The notes: a model not told the origin generated them from the sequence alone. 6,532 bases of DNA from an uncultured Erysipelotrichaceae bacterium (GCA_902795525.1 CADBLN010000087.1:1-6532), one strand, 5' to 3'; positions 1-6,461 are shown, numbered from the stretch's first letter. Made by a program: numbers and translations.

Positions 1-246
1 GATATAAGTGGAGTGTTCGAAAAACCAGATCAAACAGAAGTGTCCAATGATATTTTTACTGTTTTTGAAACTGAGTTTAATAGACCACTATCTCAAAAAG
101 AAACTACAATGATTGCTGAGTGGGTGAAAACTTATGGAGAAAAAACAGTTCGCAAAGCTCTTAGAGAAGCGATTAAATACAACAAACCAAATGTTGATTA
201 TATCGATAGAATCCTTGTTAATGGTATAAACGATGGGAAAAAATAA
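1..246 (+). CDS. dnaD: DnaD-family primosome protein, C-terminal part (5' end outside window)
   Basis: The reading frame is open from base 1 (D-I-S-G before the GTG at 13), so this is the 3' end of a longer gene and the GTG is probably an internal Val codon. The visible 81 residues match the C-terminal DnaD/DnaB_2 domain: an acidic-aromatic helix (VFETEFNRPLS), a helix around MIAEWVKTYG, then a run ending in YIDRIL. In Bacillus, DnaD acts with DnaB and DnaI to load the replicative helicase at oriC and at stalled forks, and this domain binds DNA and helps restart replication. The motif usually reads Y-x3-I-x3-W, but here the Trp position is Gly, and the protein ends seven residues later with no extended tail. 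The stop lies inside the start of nth, which matches the B. subtilis dnaD-nth order. The family call is fairly firm; a DnaD-domain paralogue is less likely given the neighbour. Confidence 0.85.
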   Translation, partial: DISGVFEKPDQTEVSNDIFTVFETEFNRPLSQKETTMIAEWVKTYGEKTVRKALREAIKYNKPNVDYIDRILVNGINDGKK

Positions 247-871
247 GGTTGATCAACAGTACATTTACAATACCTTAGCTAAGTTGTTTCCAAATGCTCA
301 TTGTGAATTGAATTATGGCAGTATCTTTCAACTGACTGTAGCAGTAATTCTTTCGGCCCAAACAACAGATGTTTCAGTTAACAAAGTTACACCACAATTA
401 TTTCAAAAGTATCCGACAGTTCAAGATCTTAGTAAAGCTGAAATAGAAGATGTTGAAAACATCATTAAAAGCATCGGTTTATATAGAAACAAAGCAAAAA
501 GTGTTGTTGCGATGGCAAAAGAGGTTTTGAATAGATTTAATGGAAATATTCCGAATAATATGGATGATTTACTTACTTTACCTGGGATTGGGCGTAAAAC
601 TGCTAATGTAGTGTTATCTGAAGGGTTTAAACAACCGGCTATTGCTGTAGATACCCATGTAAATAGGGTATCGCAACGCTTGGGAATAACTAAAATGAAC
701 TCATCTCCAGAAGAAACAGAAGAAGAGCTAAAAAAAGTGTTTTCTAAAGATAAGTGGAGTCAATTACATCATTATTTGATTTTTTTAGGAAGATATATGT
801 GCCATAGCCGAAAACCTGAATGTGATTTGTGCCCATTTAGGACAAATGGTTGTAAATATTATGAAAATTGA
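233..871 (+). CDS. nth: Endonuclease III (DNA glycosylase/AP lyase)
   Basis: This bifunctional base-excision repair enzyme removes oxidised pyrimidines and cleaves the abasic strand by beta-elimination. At 212 residues it is the usual family length (E. coli Nth is 211). The helix-hairpin-helix is at about residues 113-127 (LPGIGRKTAN), with K122 as the catalytic Schiff-base Lys and D140 in VDTHVNRV as the catalytic Asp; both are two positions from their E. coli counterparts. The [4Fe-4S] ligands are C190, C197, C200 and C207. The last gap holds six residues where the classical motif has five. The ATG at 233 is the only usable start: an in-frame TAA lies two codons upstream, and the next Met is residue 93. 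There is no clear Shine-Dalgarno sequence, so translation is probably coupled to dnaD, which it overlaps by 14 bases. Confidence 0.97.
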   Translation: MGKNKVDQQYIYNTLAKLFPNAHCELNYGSIFQLTVAVILSAQTTDVSVNKVTPQLFQKYPTVQDLSKAEIEDVENIIKSIGLYRNKAKSVVAMAKEVLNRFNGNIPNNMDDLLTLPGIGRKTANVVLSEGFKQPAIAVDTHVNRVSQRLGITKMNSSPEETEEELKKVFSKDKWSQLHHYLIFLGRYMCHSRKPECDLCPFRTNGCKYYEN

Positions 872-886
872 ATAATTTTCGAAGTG

Positions 887-920
887 AAAGGCCCTATGCA
901 TAAAGCGTAGAGCCTTTTTT
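887..920 (+). terminator. Rho-independent terminator after nth, possibly bidirectional
   Basis: Bases 887-899 pair with 905-917 around a five-base loop (ATAAA). The 13-position stem has one C-A mismatch (893/911) and one T-G wobble (897/907). It runs into six T residues at 915-920, a good tail for plus-strand transcripts of dnaD-nth. The stop of convergent ponA is only 5 bases beyond. Read on the minus strand, the same hairpin is followed by only three T residues within the stem and then CACTTCG, so it may also terminate ponA but with a weaker tail. Confidence 0.85.
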
Positions 921-924
921 ATGA

Positions 925-3504
925 TTAAGGATTTGTACCTGGGTTTTGATTCTGCCCAGGATTAGGGTCATTAGGATCTGGTGATGGTGGCGTTATAGGA
1001 GTACCTGCCAAAGTAACTTGTTTAGTAATGGTGTTAGATTGCACATTAGCGATTGAGTATGCATAGTATACAGCAATCGAATATGTTGTATCCTCTGTTG
1101 GTAAATCAGTTATCGTATATGAATAAGAATTTGTATTTGGTTTAGCATGTACAAGCTGATTTCCATTATTGTCTGTTATGACAACGTTATATTGTACAAC
1201 ACCATCTATTGTACTAGATGTTGCCATTGCTGTTTTGGAAGTCTGGGCAGACATCTTTTCACTGTTTGGATAAGCAGTCCAAGTTACATTGATAGTATTA
1301 CCATCTAGTGAAGCATTAGCATCAGCTAATGAATCAATTCCTGGAGTAGGCCAAGAAGCAACTTTAGCAAACTTCGATAAGACATATCCAGTTGTTGAAA
1401 CACCATCAGGTGCATACGAAGGTGCAGCAGTAAATGGTTCATAACCTTTAATAAACTTAATTGTTGAAACATCAGAAGGTTTTGAAATCCCTTTAGGTGT
1501 TCCATAAGCAGATTCAACTGCATTGAAAATGGCTCTAGTCAGGTAACCATCTATTAACTGACTTTGTTGGTAATATGTTAAGTGAGTATTTGCGTTTTCA
1601 GCAGCATTCAAATCATAACCATACCAACTTCCAATTGAGAAGTCACCATTGTTTACCAATAACCATTCATCCTTACTTGATGTGTAGTCACGAATACCAT
1701 ATTTTCTTTCATACCATTCAGGTAATGATGCTGTACCAGTTTTAACATAAGTAGGGTATGATTTTCTAAACAATGGAGCTCTAGGTGTACCACCAATACT
1801 TACATTGTGTCTCATCATCTCGGCAACCATCCATCCAGTACCAGCTGACATTACTTGTGTTCCTGAATAGGAAGGGACAATAGGTTCTTTTGTACTGTTG
1901 ATATATTCAATCTTTGTGACTGTATGTGGTGTGATATATTTACCATTGTTGAATAAGGCTGCACCAGCAGCAGCTAGTTGCAATGGAGAAATAATACAAT
2001 TTGCTCCACCAATTCCATATTGTTCATCCGCAAGCTCAGCAACACTTGAGTCAATTCCAATCGACTTGATATAACTCTTAATCTTGTCGATTCCAACAGC
2101 AGATTGTGCTTTCCTAAACACTTTAATAGCCGGAATGTTATATGAATAAGCAAAAGCATCATCAGCTCTTACCCAACCGTGATAGCCACCGCCATAGTTA
2201 CTAATTGTAAGATTAGTACCTGTATAAGTGATTTTCTCATCGTTAATATATGAACCGGTTGACAAACCACCATATTCAATACCAATTGGATAGGTCAGGA
2301 TAGCCTTAATTGTTGAACCAGGCTGAACCCTTGTATCGGTTGCATAGTTAAACTTTCTTGCTCTGTCATAATCTCTGCCGCCACTTACTGCGATGATTTC
2401 ACCAGTTGTATTTTTTACAACTGCAGCAGCGTAGTTAATCCATGGGTTAATGTATGATTCAACGTTTCCTTCGCTAATTCGGTCACAAGTACTTTGAACG
2501 CTTTGATTTAGTGCGGTATATACGCGAACGGAATCGGTATATATGTTGATATCATAAAGAGTTTCCAACTCGTTTAAAACTATATCAATGTAAGCCTGAT
2601 TAGGAATTGTTTTACCACTACCGTATTCAATGCCTTTTTGTCCAACGACTAAATCAGCAACATTGACTTTTAAGGCCATTTCGTATTCTAAATCTGTTAT
2701 ATATCCATGGTAATGCATCAGATATAAAACGTTGGCCGTTCTTTCTTGTGCATACTTAGGATTGTAATATACGTTATAATCGTTTGGTGCATTAACAACA
2801 CCAGCTAAATAAGCAGCTTCAACTAAGGATAAATCTTTAGCGCTTTTATCAAAATAGTAGTCTGCAGCAACCTCTATTCCACGAGCAGTGCCACCATAGT
2901 TGATTTTGTTAATGTATAACTCTAAAAGCTTTCCCTTGCTCAAAAGCTTGTTGATTTTTAAAGAATAATATATTTCTTGCACTTTACGGGAAACACCTTT
3001 ACCGCCTTCGCTAGCAGCAATAGTATCAACGGCAAAGAAGCTATTCTTAATAACCTGCATGGTGATAGTTGAACCACCTTGAGAAAAACTAAAAGATGCG
3101 ATATTCTCTAAAACTGCCTTGGCAAAACGAGGCATGTCGAAACCAGGATGTTCAAAATAACGTGAGTCTTCAACTGCTACAAAGGCATCAACTACACATT
3201 GAGGTAAATCGTTATAAGAGATATTTACACGATCTTCAACACCCAGACGAGCTACTTCATTGCCCTTTGAGTCATAAATGAATGAAACTTCTGAGCTTGC
3301 TAGTGCTGCAAGGTCAATTGCGACATCACTCTTTTGTAATATCAAGTATATCGTTGAAACCCCACCAGCAACTCCCAAAAGGGTACAAAAAATTATAACT
3401 CCCATTAAGAAATTAACGATTTTTCTTCTCGCTCTTCTTTTTTCAATTTTTGTTTTCTTGGCTTTTTTTGTTGTTTTATCAGTTGTCTTTACTTCTTCAC
3501 TCAT
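925..3504 (-). CDS. ponA: Class A penicillin-binding protein (bifunctional transglycosylase/transpeptidase, PBP1)
   Basis: This murein synthase polymerises lipid II into glycan strands and cross-links the stem peptides outside the membrane. From the ATG at 3504 it has 859 residues. It starts with a Lys/Arg-rich cytoplasmic segment (about 1-29) and one membrane anchor (about 30-55). The GT51 transglycosylase follows: VEDSRYFEHPG with catalytic E112, GGSTITMQVIKN at 143-154, and the RKVQE and LLELYIN motifs. The transpeptidase has the full triad: S397-T-I-K400, S454-Y-N456 and K588-T-G590. The C-terminus has a fibronectin III-like domain (about 724-834) and a Pro/Asn-rich tail (835-859), as in many Bacillota PBP1 proteins. 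The frame extends upstream to a TTG at 3537 and another ATG at 3510, but the AGGAGG at 3513-3518 is correctly spaced only for 3504. It is downstream of recU with an 8-base overlap, the same pairing as in B. subtilis. Confidence 0.95.
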   Translation of the reverse strand: MSEEVKTTDKTTKKAKKTKIEKRRARRKIVNFLMGVIIFCTLLGVAGGVSTIYLILQKSDVAIDLAALASSEVSFIYDSKGNEVARLGVEDRVNISYNDLPQCVVDAFVAVEDSRYFEHPGFDMPRFAKAVLENIASFSFSQGGSTITMQVIKNSFFAVDTIAASEGGKGVSRKVQEIYYSLKINKLLSKGKLLELYINKINYGGTARGIEVAADYYFDKSAKDLSLVEAAYLAGVVNAPNDYNVYYNPKYAQERTANVLYLMHYHGYITDLEYEMALKVNVADLVVGQKGIEYGSGKTIPNQAYIDIVLNELETLYDINIYTDSVRVYTALNQSVQSTCDRISEGNVESYINPWINYAAAVVKNTTGEIIAVSGGRDYDRARKFNYATDTRVQPGSTIKAILTYPIGIEYGGLSTGSYINDEKITYTGTNLTISNYGGGYHGWVRADDAFAYSYNIPAIKVFRKAQSAVGIDKIKSYIKSIGIDSSVAELADEQYGIGGANCIISPLQLAAAGAALFNNGKYITPHTVTKIEYINSTKEPIVPSYSGTQVMSAGTGWMVAEMMRHNVSIGGTPRAPLFRKSYPTYVKTGTASLPEWYERKYGIRDYTSSKDEWLLVNNGDFSIGSWYGYDLNAAENANTHLTYYQQSQLIDGYLTRAIFNAVESAYGTPKGISKPSDVSTIKFIKGYEPFTAAPSYAPDGVSTTGYVLSKFAKVASWPTPGIDSLADANASLDGNTINVTWTAYPNSEKMSAQTSKTAMATSSTIDGVVQYNVVITDNNGNQLVHAKPNTNSYSYTITDLPTEDTTYSIAVYYAYSIANVQSNTITKQVTLAGTPITPPSPDPNDPNPGQNQNPGTNP

Positions 3505-4081
3505 AGCCATAACCTCCTTGAATCCATAGGTCAACAATCTTTAGATAATCGACCTTAACAATATAGTTGTATGGTATTAATACACCATTGGTTTTAAACC
3601 AATCATATTTAACTGATTTGGTATTAATCACACCAAGGTGCTTTGAGAATTTGCGATAATCTACGACATAAGTTTCATCGTATGTAGTGAAACGTATAAT
3701 TAAGAAAGCTATACCACCATGTTCGACAACCTTAGCTAAATGCCTTAATTGGTGTTGGTGGATTATAGACAATGGCATTGAAGTTTTTCCAGAGGTTTCT
3801 TTAGCTTCAAAGTCAATGTATTTACCACGATACAGACCATTATAATCAGTTGTTGAAGGTGTTTTGTAATACGCTTCAGTGATTCTTGCGGTGGTTCTAG
3901 ATTTATAGTCAACAGATACCACGGTAATAGGTGTTGGCTTTTTATAAACTACCGCAATGTTTTGTTCCAAGTAATATGCATTGGTAGAGTTGATGTCATC
4001 TTCTAAACTCATGCCACGTTTTCCATGGTTATCCATATTTGCGGATGCATATTTCTTTTTAGCGTTTGGATAATTTAACAT
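3497..4081 (-). CDS. recU: Holliday junction resolvase RecU
   Basis: RecU cleaves four-way DNA junctions made during recombination and replication-fork repair in Bacillota, working with RuvAB and RecA. The 194-residue protein is slightly shorter than B. subtilis RecU (206), which it resembles along its whole length: RGMSLEDDIN near the N-terminus, then KKPTPI, then the nuclease core. The catalytic signature is clear: D79 in TTDYNG and E92/K94 in DFEAKET, with the 13-residue D-to-E spacing of the B. subtilis enzyme. The C-terminal YNYIVKVDYLKIVD segment is also typical. The ATG is preceded by AGGTGA (4088-4093) at 6 bases. It is the first gene of the recU-ponA pair, with its TGA inside the ponA start. 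It is divergent from gdhA. Confidence 0.96.
   Translation of the reverse strand: MLNYPNAKKKYASANMDNHGKRGMSLEDDINSTNAYYLEQNIAVVYKKPTPITVVSVDYKSRTTARITEAYYKTPSTTDYNGLYRGKYIDFEAKETSGKTSMPLSIIHQHQLRHLAKVVEHGGIAFLIIRFTTYDETYVVDYRKFSKHLGVINTKSVKYDWFKTNGVLIPYNYIVKVDYLKIVDLWIQGGYGYE
3513..3518 (-). promoter_or_regulatory. Shine-Dalgarno site fixing the ponA start
   Basis: A perfect AGGAGG on the minus strand lies 8 bases before the ATG at 3504 and only 2 bases before the ATG at 3510. The spacing selects 3504 as the start. The site lies inside the recU coding region, and the recU TGA overlaps the ponA ATG in the octamer ATGAGTGA (3504-3497), so ponA translation probably follows ribosomes finishing recU. 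Confidence 0.85.
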
Positions 4082-4103
4082 AAAAAATCACCTATAACAT
4101 TTT

Positions 4104-4109
4104 ATTATA
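4104..4109 (-). promoter_or_regulatory. Putative -10 element for recU-ponA
   Basis: A perfect TATAAT on the minus strand lies 22 bases before the recU ATG, which would give a short leader of about 15 bases containing the AGGTGA ribosome site. No convincing -35 hexamer is found at 16-18 bases; the best is ATTAGA at 18 bases, 3 of 6 matches. The placement is plausible but rests on the -10 alone. Confidence 0.4.
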
Positions 4110-4145
4110 AAGAAAGCTTTTTTTCAATCTAATAGGCTAGGTAAG

Positions 4146-4175
4146 TTTATATATTGTCGTGATATGTTGTATAAT
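4146..4175 (+). promoter_or_regulatory. Putative sigma-A promoter for gdhA
   Basis: TTTATA (4146-4151, 4 of 6 to TTGACA) is separated by 18 bases from a perfect TATAAT (4170-4175). The predicted transcript would start near 4182 and carry a leader of about 40 bases. The gdhA ribosome site GGAG at 4212-4215 lies 8 bases before the ATG. I see no hairpin or attenuator in that leader. Confidence 0.55.
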
Positions 4176-4223
4176 TTGTGAAAGAATCAAATGTAACAAA
4201 AGAAAAGAAATGGAGTTAATAAC

Positions 4224-5558
4224 ATGAGTTATATCAATGAAGTACTGGAAAAAGTCAAGAAGAATAACCCCCATGAAAAGGAGTTTATACAAGCTGTAAC
4301 AGAGGTTTTGGAATCATTAAGACCAGTTATTGAAAAAAATGAAGAAAAATATCGCAATTTAGCGCTTTTAGAAAGAATAGTGGAACCAGAAAGAGTCATA
4401 AGTTTTCGGGTGCCATGGCAAGATGATCAAGGTCAAGTGCAGGTGAATAGAGGTTATCGGGTACAGTTTAATTCGGCTATTGGACCATATAAAGGGGGAT
4501 TAAGATTCCATCCTAGTGTCAATCAAAGTATTATGAAATTTCTCGCTTTCGAACAAATATTCAAAAACTCATTGACAGGATTACCAATTGGAGGTGGCAA
4601 AGGGGGTTCAGACTTTGATCCTCGTGGACGTAGCGAAAGGGAAATAATGACCTTTTGCCAGAGTTTTATGAATGAGCTTTATCGTCATATAGGCGCAAAC
4701 AGTGATGTTCCTGCTGGTGATATTGGAGTTGGAGCTAGAGAAATAGGATATCTTTATGGGCAATACAAGAAACTGACTGGACAATATGAAGGAGTGTTGA
4801 CTGGAAAAAAACTATCGTTTGGTGGTTCATTAGCTAGAACAGAAGCAACTGGCTATGGCTTGTTATACATAACTAATGAAATGATTCAAAAAGCAGGGAA
4901 AGAGTTAAAAGGGAAAACAATTGTTGTTTCTGGTAGTGGAAATGTTGCTATTTATGCAATTGAAAAAGCCCAACAATTAGGTGGAAAAGTTGTAACCTGC
5001 AGTGATTCTTCAGGGTTTATCTATGATGAAAATGGAATTGACTTAGATACTTTGAAAAGAATAAAACTTGTTGATAGAGAAAGAGTTTCCGAATATGTTA
5101 AGAGTAACTCTAATGCAAAGTTTTATGCTAATGAAAAGCCTTGGAAAGTTAAGTGTGATATAGCCTTGCCTTGTGCCACTCAGAATGAAATAGATGAAAA
5201 TGACGCCAAAGCCTTAATAAGCAATGGTTGTTGGTGTATTGCAGAAGGGGCTAACATGCCATCAACTCTTGAAGCTATTAAGATATATCAGGATGCAGCA
5301 ATTCTATTTATGCCAGCCAAAGCCGCAAATGCTGGCGGTGTTGCGGTCAGTGCTTTAGAAATGTCTCAGAATTCTGAAAGGTTGGCGTGGAGTTTTGAAG
5401 AAGTTGATAGACAACTTAAACAAATTATGCTTGAAATCTACAATAAAGTAACTGTAGCTGCTGATAGATATGGACATCACAACAATTTTGTTATTGGGGC
5501 TAACATTGCTGGGTTTGAAAAAGTGGCTGATGCCATGGAATCACAAGGTATAGTATGA
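4224..5558 (+). CDS. gdhA: NADP-type glutamate dehydrogenase, hexameric
   Basis: It catalyses reductive amination of 2-oxoglutarate with ammonium to L-glutamate, linking nitrogen and carbon metabolism in the cytosol. The 444 residues match the hexameric ~450-residue class. The substrate domain has K90-GGLRFHPS, GLPIGGGKGGSDFDPRG with catalytic K126, and DVPAGDIGVGAREIG with catalytic D166. LSFGGSLARTEATGYG leads into the Rossmann domain with GSGNVA at 237-242 and CSDSSG at 259-264. Later come AEGANMPST and MPAKAANAGGVAVSALEMSQN, with S376 at the expected substrate position. These segments follow E. coli GdhA closely, which favours NADP(H) and a biosynthetic role, though cofactor preference is inferred from similarity only. 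It is the first gene of a pair and overlaps the HAD gene by four bases. Confidence 0.97.
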   Translation: MSYINEVLEKVKKNNPHEKEFIQAVTEVLESLRPVIEKNEEKYRNLALLERIVEPERVISFRVPWQDDQGQVQVNRGYRVQFNSAIGPYKGGLRFHPSVNQSIMKFLAFEQIFKNSLTGLPIGGGKGGSDFDPRGRSEREIMTFCQSFMNELYRHIGANSDVPAGDIGVGAREIGYLYGQYKKLTGQYEGVLTGKKLSFGGSLARTEATGYGLLYITNEMIQKAGKELKGKTIVVSGSGNVAIYAIEKAQQLGGKVVTCSDSSGFIYDENGIDLDTLKRIKLVDRERVSEYVKSNSNAKFYANEKPWKVKCDIALPCATQNEIDENDAKALISNGCWCIAEGANMPSTLEAIKIYQDAAILFMPAKAANAGGVAVSALEMSQNSERLAWSFEEVDRQLKQIMLEIYNKVTVAADRYGHHNNFVIGANIAGFEKVADAMESQGIV

Positions 5559-6325
5559 TAAAGATTGCTTTCTTTGATATTGACGGGACTATATATTCAC
5601 ATAAGTCTCATAGTATTCCAAAATCCACTAAAATAGCTATTAATTTGCTGAAAGAAAAGGGCATTTTGGTTTTTACCGCAACTGGAAGAGGCTACTGCGA
5701 ATTAGCGGAATTGGGAATTCATGAATTAGGCTTTGATGGTCACGTATTGTTAAGTGGTCAATTATGCATAGACCAAAACCAGAATGTTATATATGAAAAT
5801 CCTCTTCATCCAGATGATTTGCTTATTCTGAAAGAATTGTTTGATGCCAAAGAGTATGGAATTATGGTCACCGAAAAAGACCGTATGTATATCAATGTTG
5901 TTAATGACGATATCATTAATATGCAAAAGCAAATAAGTAGCGCTATTCCTGAAGTTGGAGAATATCATGGCGCTAATGTATATCAAATCAGCATTGCTGG
6001 AGACAGGGAAAAACTAATAGATTTTGACAGGCATTTTAATCATGCAGAATTAACATATTGGACCAAAGATTTTATCGACCTCATTAGAAAGGGCGGAGGT
6101 AAAGCCAACGGCATCAAGCATGTCTTGAACCACTACAATTTCAATGAATCTGAAATGTTGGCAATTGGTGATGCAAACAATGATCTTGGCATGTTGAAGA
6201 TGGCTCAAATATCAATATGCATGGGTAATGGTGAGCAAGAGGCTAAGACTATTGCGGATTATGTTACTAGTGATATTGACGATAACGGCTTTTACAACTC
6301 ATTAGTAAACTTTTCTATTATATAG
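5555..6325 (+). CDS. Cof-type HAD-IIB family phosphatase, substrate unknown
   Basis: This is a 256-residue haloacid dehalogenase-superfamily hydrolase of the Cof/YbiV type. Motif I is FFDIDGT, with D8 as nucleophile and D10 as general acid/base. Motif II is TATGRG (T43), motif III is K183 in GGKANGIKHV, and motif IV is GDANNDLGM (D206, D210, Mg2+ binding). The C-terminal GNGEQEAKTIADYVTSDIDDNG is the usual Cof ending. The middle region (about 85-175) is the C2 cap that sets specificity. Family members dephosphorylate sugar phosphates, FMN, pyridoxal phosphate or other small phosphoesters, and sequence alone does not say which. The ATG overlaps the gdhA TGA (ATGA), with AAGG 6 bases upstream, so it is almost certainly co-translated with gdhA. 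No terminator is visible after its stop, which lies 3 bases before the rplU -35 box. Confidence 0.93.
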   Translation: MIKIAFFDIDGTIYSHKSHSIPKSTKIAINLLKEKGILVFTATGRGYCELAELGIHELGFDGHVLLSGQLCIDQNQNVIYENPLHPDDLLILKELFDAKEYGIMVTEKDRMYINVVNDDIINMQKQISSAIPEVGEYHGANVYQISIAGDREKLIDFDRHFNHAELTYWTKDFIDLIRKGGGKANGIKHVLNHYNFNESEMLAIGDANNDLGMLKMAQISICMGNGEQEAKTIADYVTSDIDDNGFYNSLVNFSII

Positions 6326-6328
6326 ATA

Positions 6329-6357
6329 TTGAATATTGGTTTTTGTTGTGCTACAAT
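6329..6357 (+). promoter_or_regulatory. Extended -10 sigma-A promoter for the rplU operon
   Basis: TTGAAT (6329-6334) and TACAAT (6352-6357) are separated by exactly 17 bases. A TG dinucleotide at 6349-6350 makes an extended -10. This is the best promoter in the window, as expected for a ribosomal protein operon. The start of transcription should be near 6364, so the transcript would begin with the L21 leader. The -35 box begins 3 bases after the HAD stop codon. Confidence 0.8.
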
Positions 6358-6359
6358 GT

Positions 6360-6461
6360 CTTACGTTGCAGCTTCCTAGGAAGCTTCAACCGCTCTTCAT
6401 AAGGTTAAAAGTACGCATGTCACCTTATTAGGCGAGTCTAAGTAGAAATAGGAGGTAAATT
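6360..6461 (+). ncRNA. L21 leader (ribosomal protein L21 mRNA leader)
   Basis: The ~100-base untranslated region before rplU has the features I recall for the Bacillota L21 leader family (Rfam L21_leader). These are a first hairpin in a CTTACGTTGCAGCTTC context, a CCGCTCTTC linker, a second stem-loop and a GGCGAGTCTAAG segment before the ribosome site. Hairpin 1 pairs 6365-6375 with 6380-6390 around loop CTAG, with one mismatch. Hairpin 2 pairs ATAAGGT (6399-6405) with ACCTTAT (6422-6428). The structure is thought to bind L21 for autogenous control, inferred from family conservation. AGGAGG at 6450-6455 sits 6 bases before the rplU ATG. Boundaries are approximate. Confidence 0.85.
6370..6385. 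repeat. Perfect 16-base palindrome in the L21 leader
   Basis: AGCTTCCTAGGAAGCT is identical to its reverse complement. As RNA it forms the tip of leader hairpin 1, a 6-base-pair stem with a CTAG tetraloop. Its position inside the leader makes an RNA role more likely than a DNA operator. Confidence 0.75.

Noticed and set aside
13..15. GTG as the start of a small 77-residue protein
   Set aside because: The frame is open to base 1 and the sequence is the C-terminal part of a DnaD domain, so the GTG is most likely an internal Val codon. No ribosome site is visible in the few bases before it.
1326..2162. Minus-strand frames of 62-65 codons inside ponA
   Set aside because: They are out-of-frame shadows of ponA, rich in Leu/Met from its codon pattern, without ribosome sites or known motifs.
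3096..3281. Plus-strand 61-codon frame inside ponA
   Set aside because: It is antisense to the conserved transglycosylase domain, with no family signature.
3278..3529. Plus-strand 83-codon frame with a hydrophobic stretch
   Set aside because: It lies antisense to the ponA membrane anchor and basic N-terminus, which explains its hydrophobic look. It has no family resemblance.
3505..3537. Longer ponA from TTG 3537 or ATG 3510
   Set aside because: AGGAGG at 3513-3518 lies inside the TTG version and only 2 bases from ATG 3510. Its spacing fits ATG 3504.
4111..4124. AAAGCTTT palindrome followed by a T run in the recU-gdhA gap as a terminator
   Set aside because: The self-complementary core has no loop and only 8 bases, so it cannot form a stable terminator hairpin, and no upstream plus-strand gene needs one.
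4147..4171. Imperfect ATATTGTCGT / ATATGTTGTA direct repeat near the gdhA promoter
   Set aside because: Only about half of the positions match, and the similarity comes mostly from AT content.
4177..4198. GlnR/TnrA-like nitrogen operator (TGTGA ... TAACA) before gdhA
   Set aside because: The half-sites are 12 bases apart, while the TGTNAN7TNACA consensus needs 7. It is probably chance in AT-rich DNA.
5762..5986. Minus-strand 74-codon frame inside the HAD gene
   Set aside because: It is antisense to the conserved cap region, has no promoter or ribosome site, and shows Ile/Asn-rich AT-driven composition.
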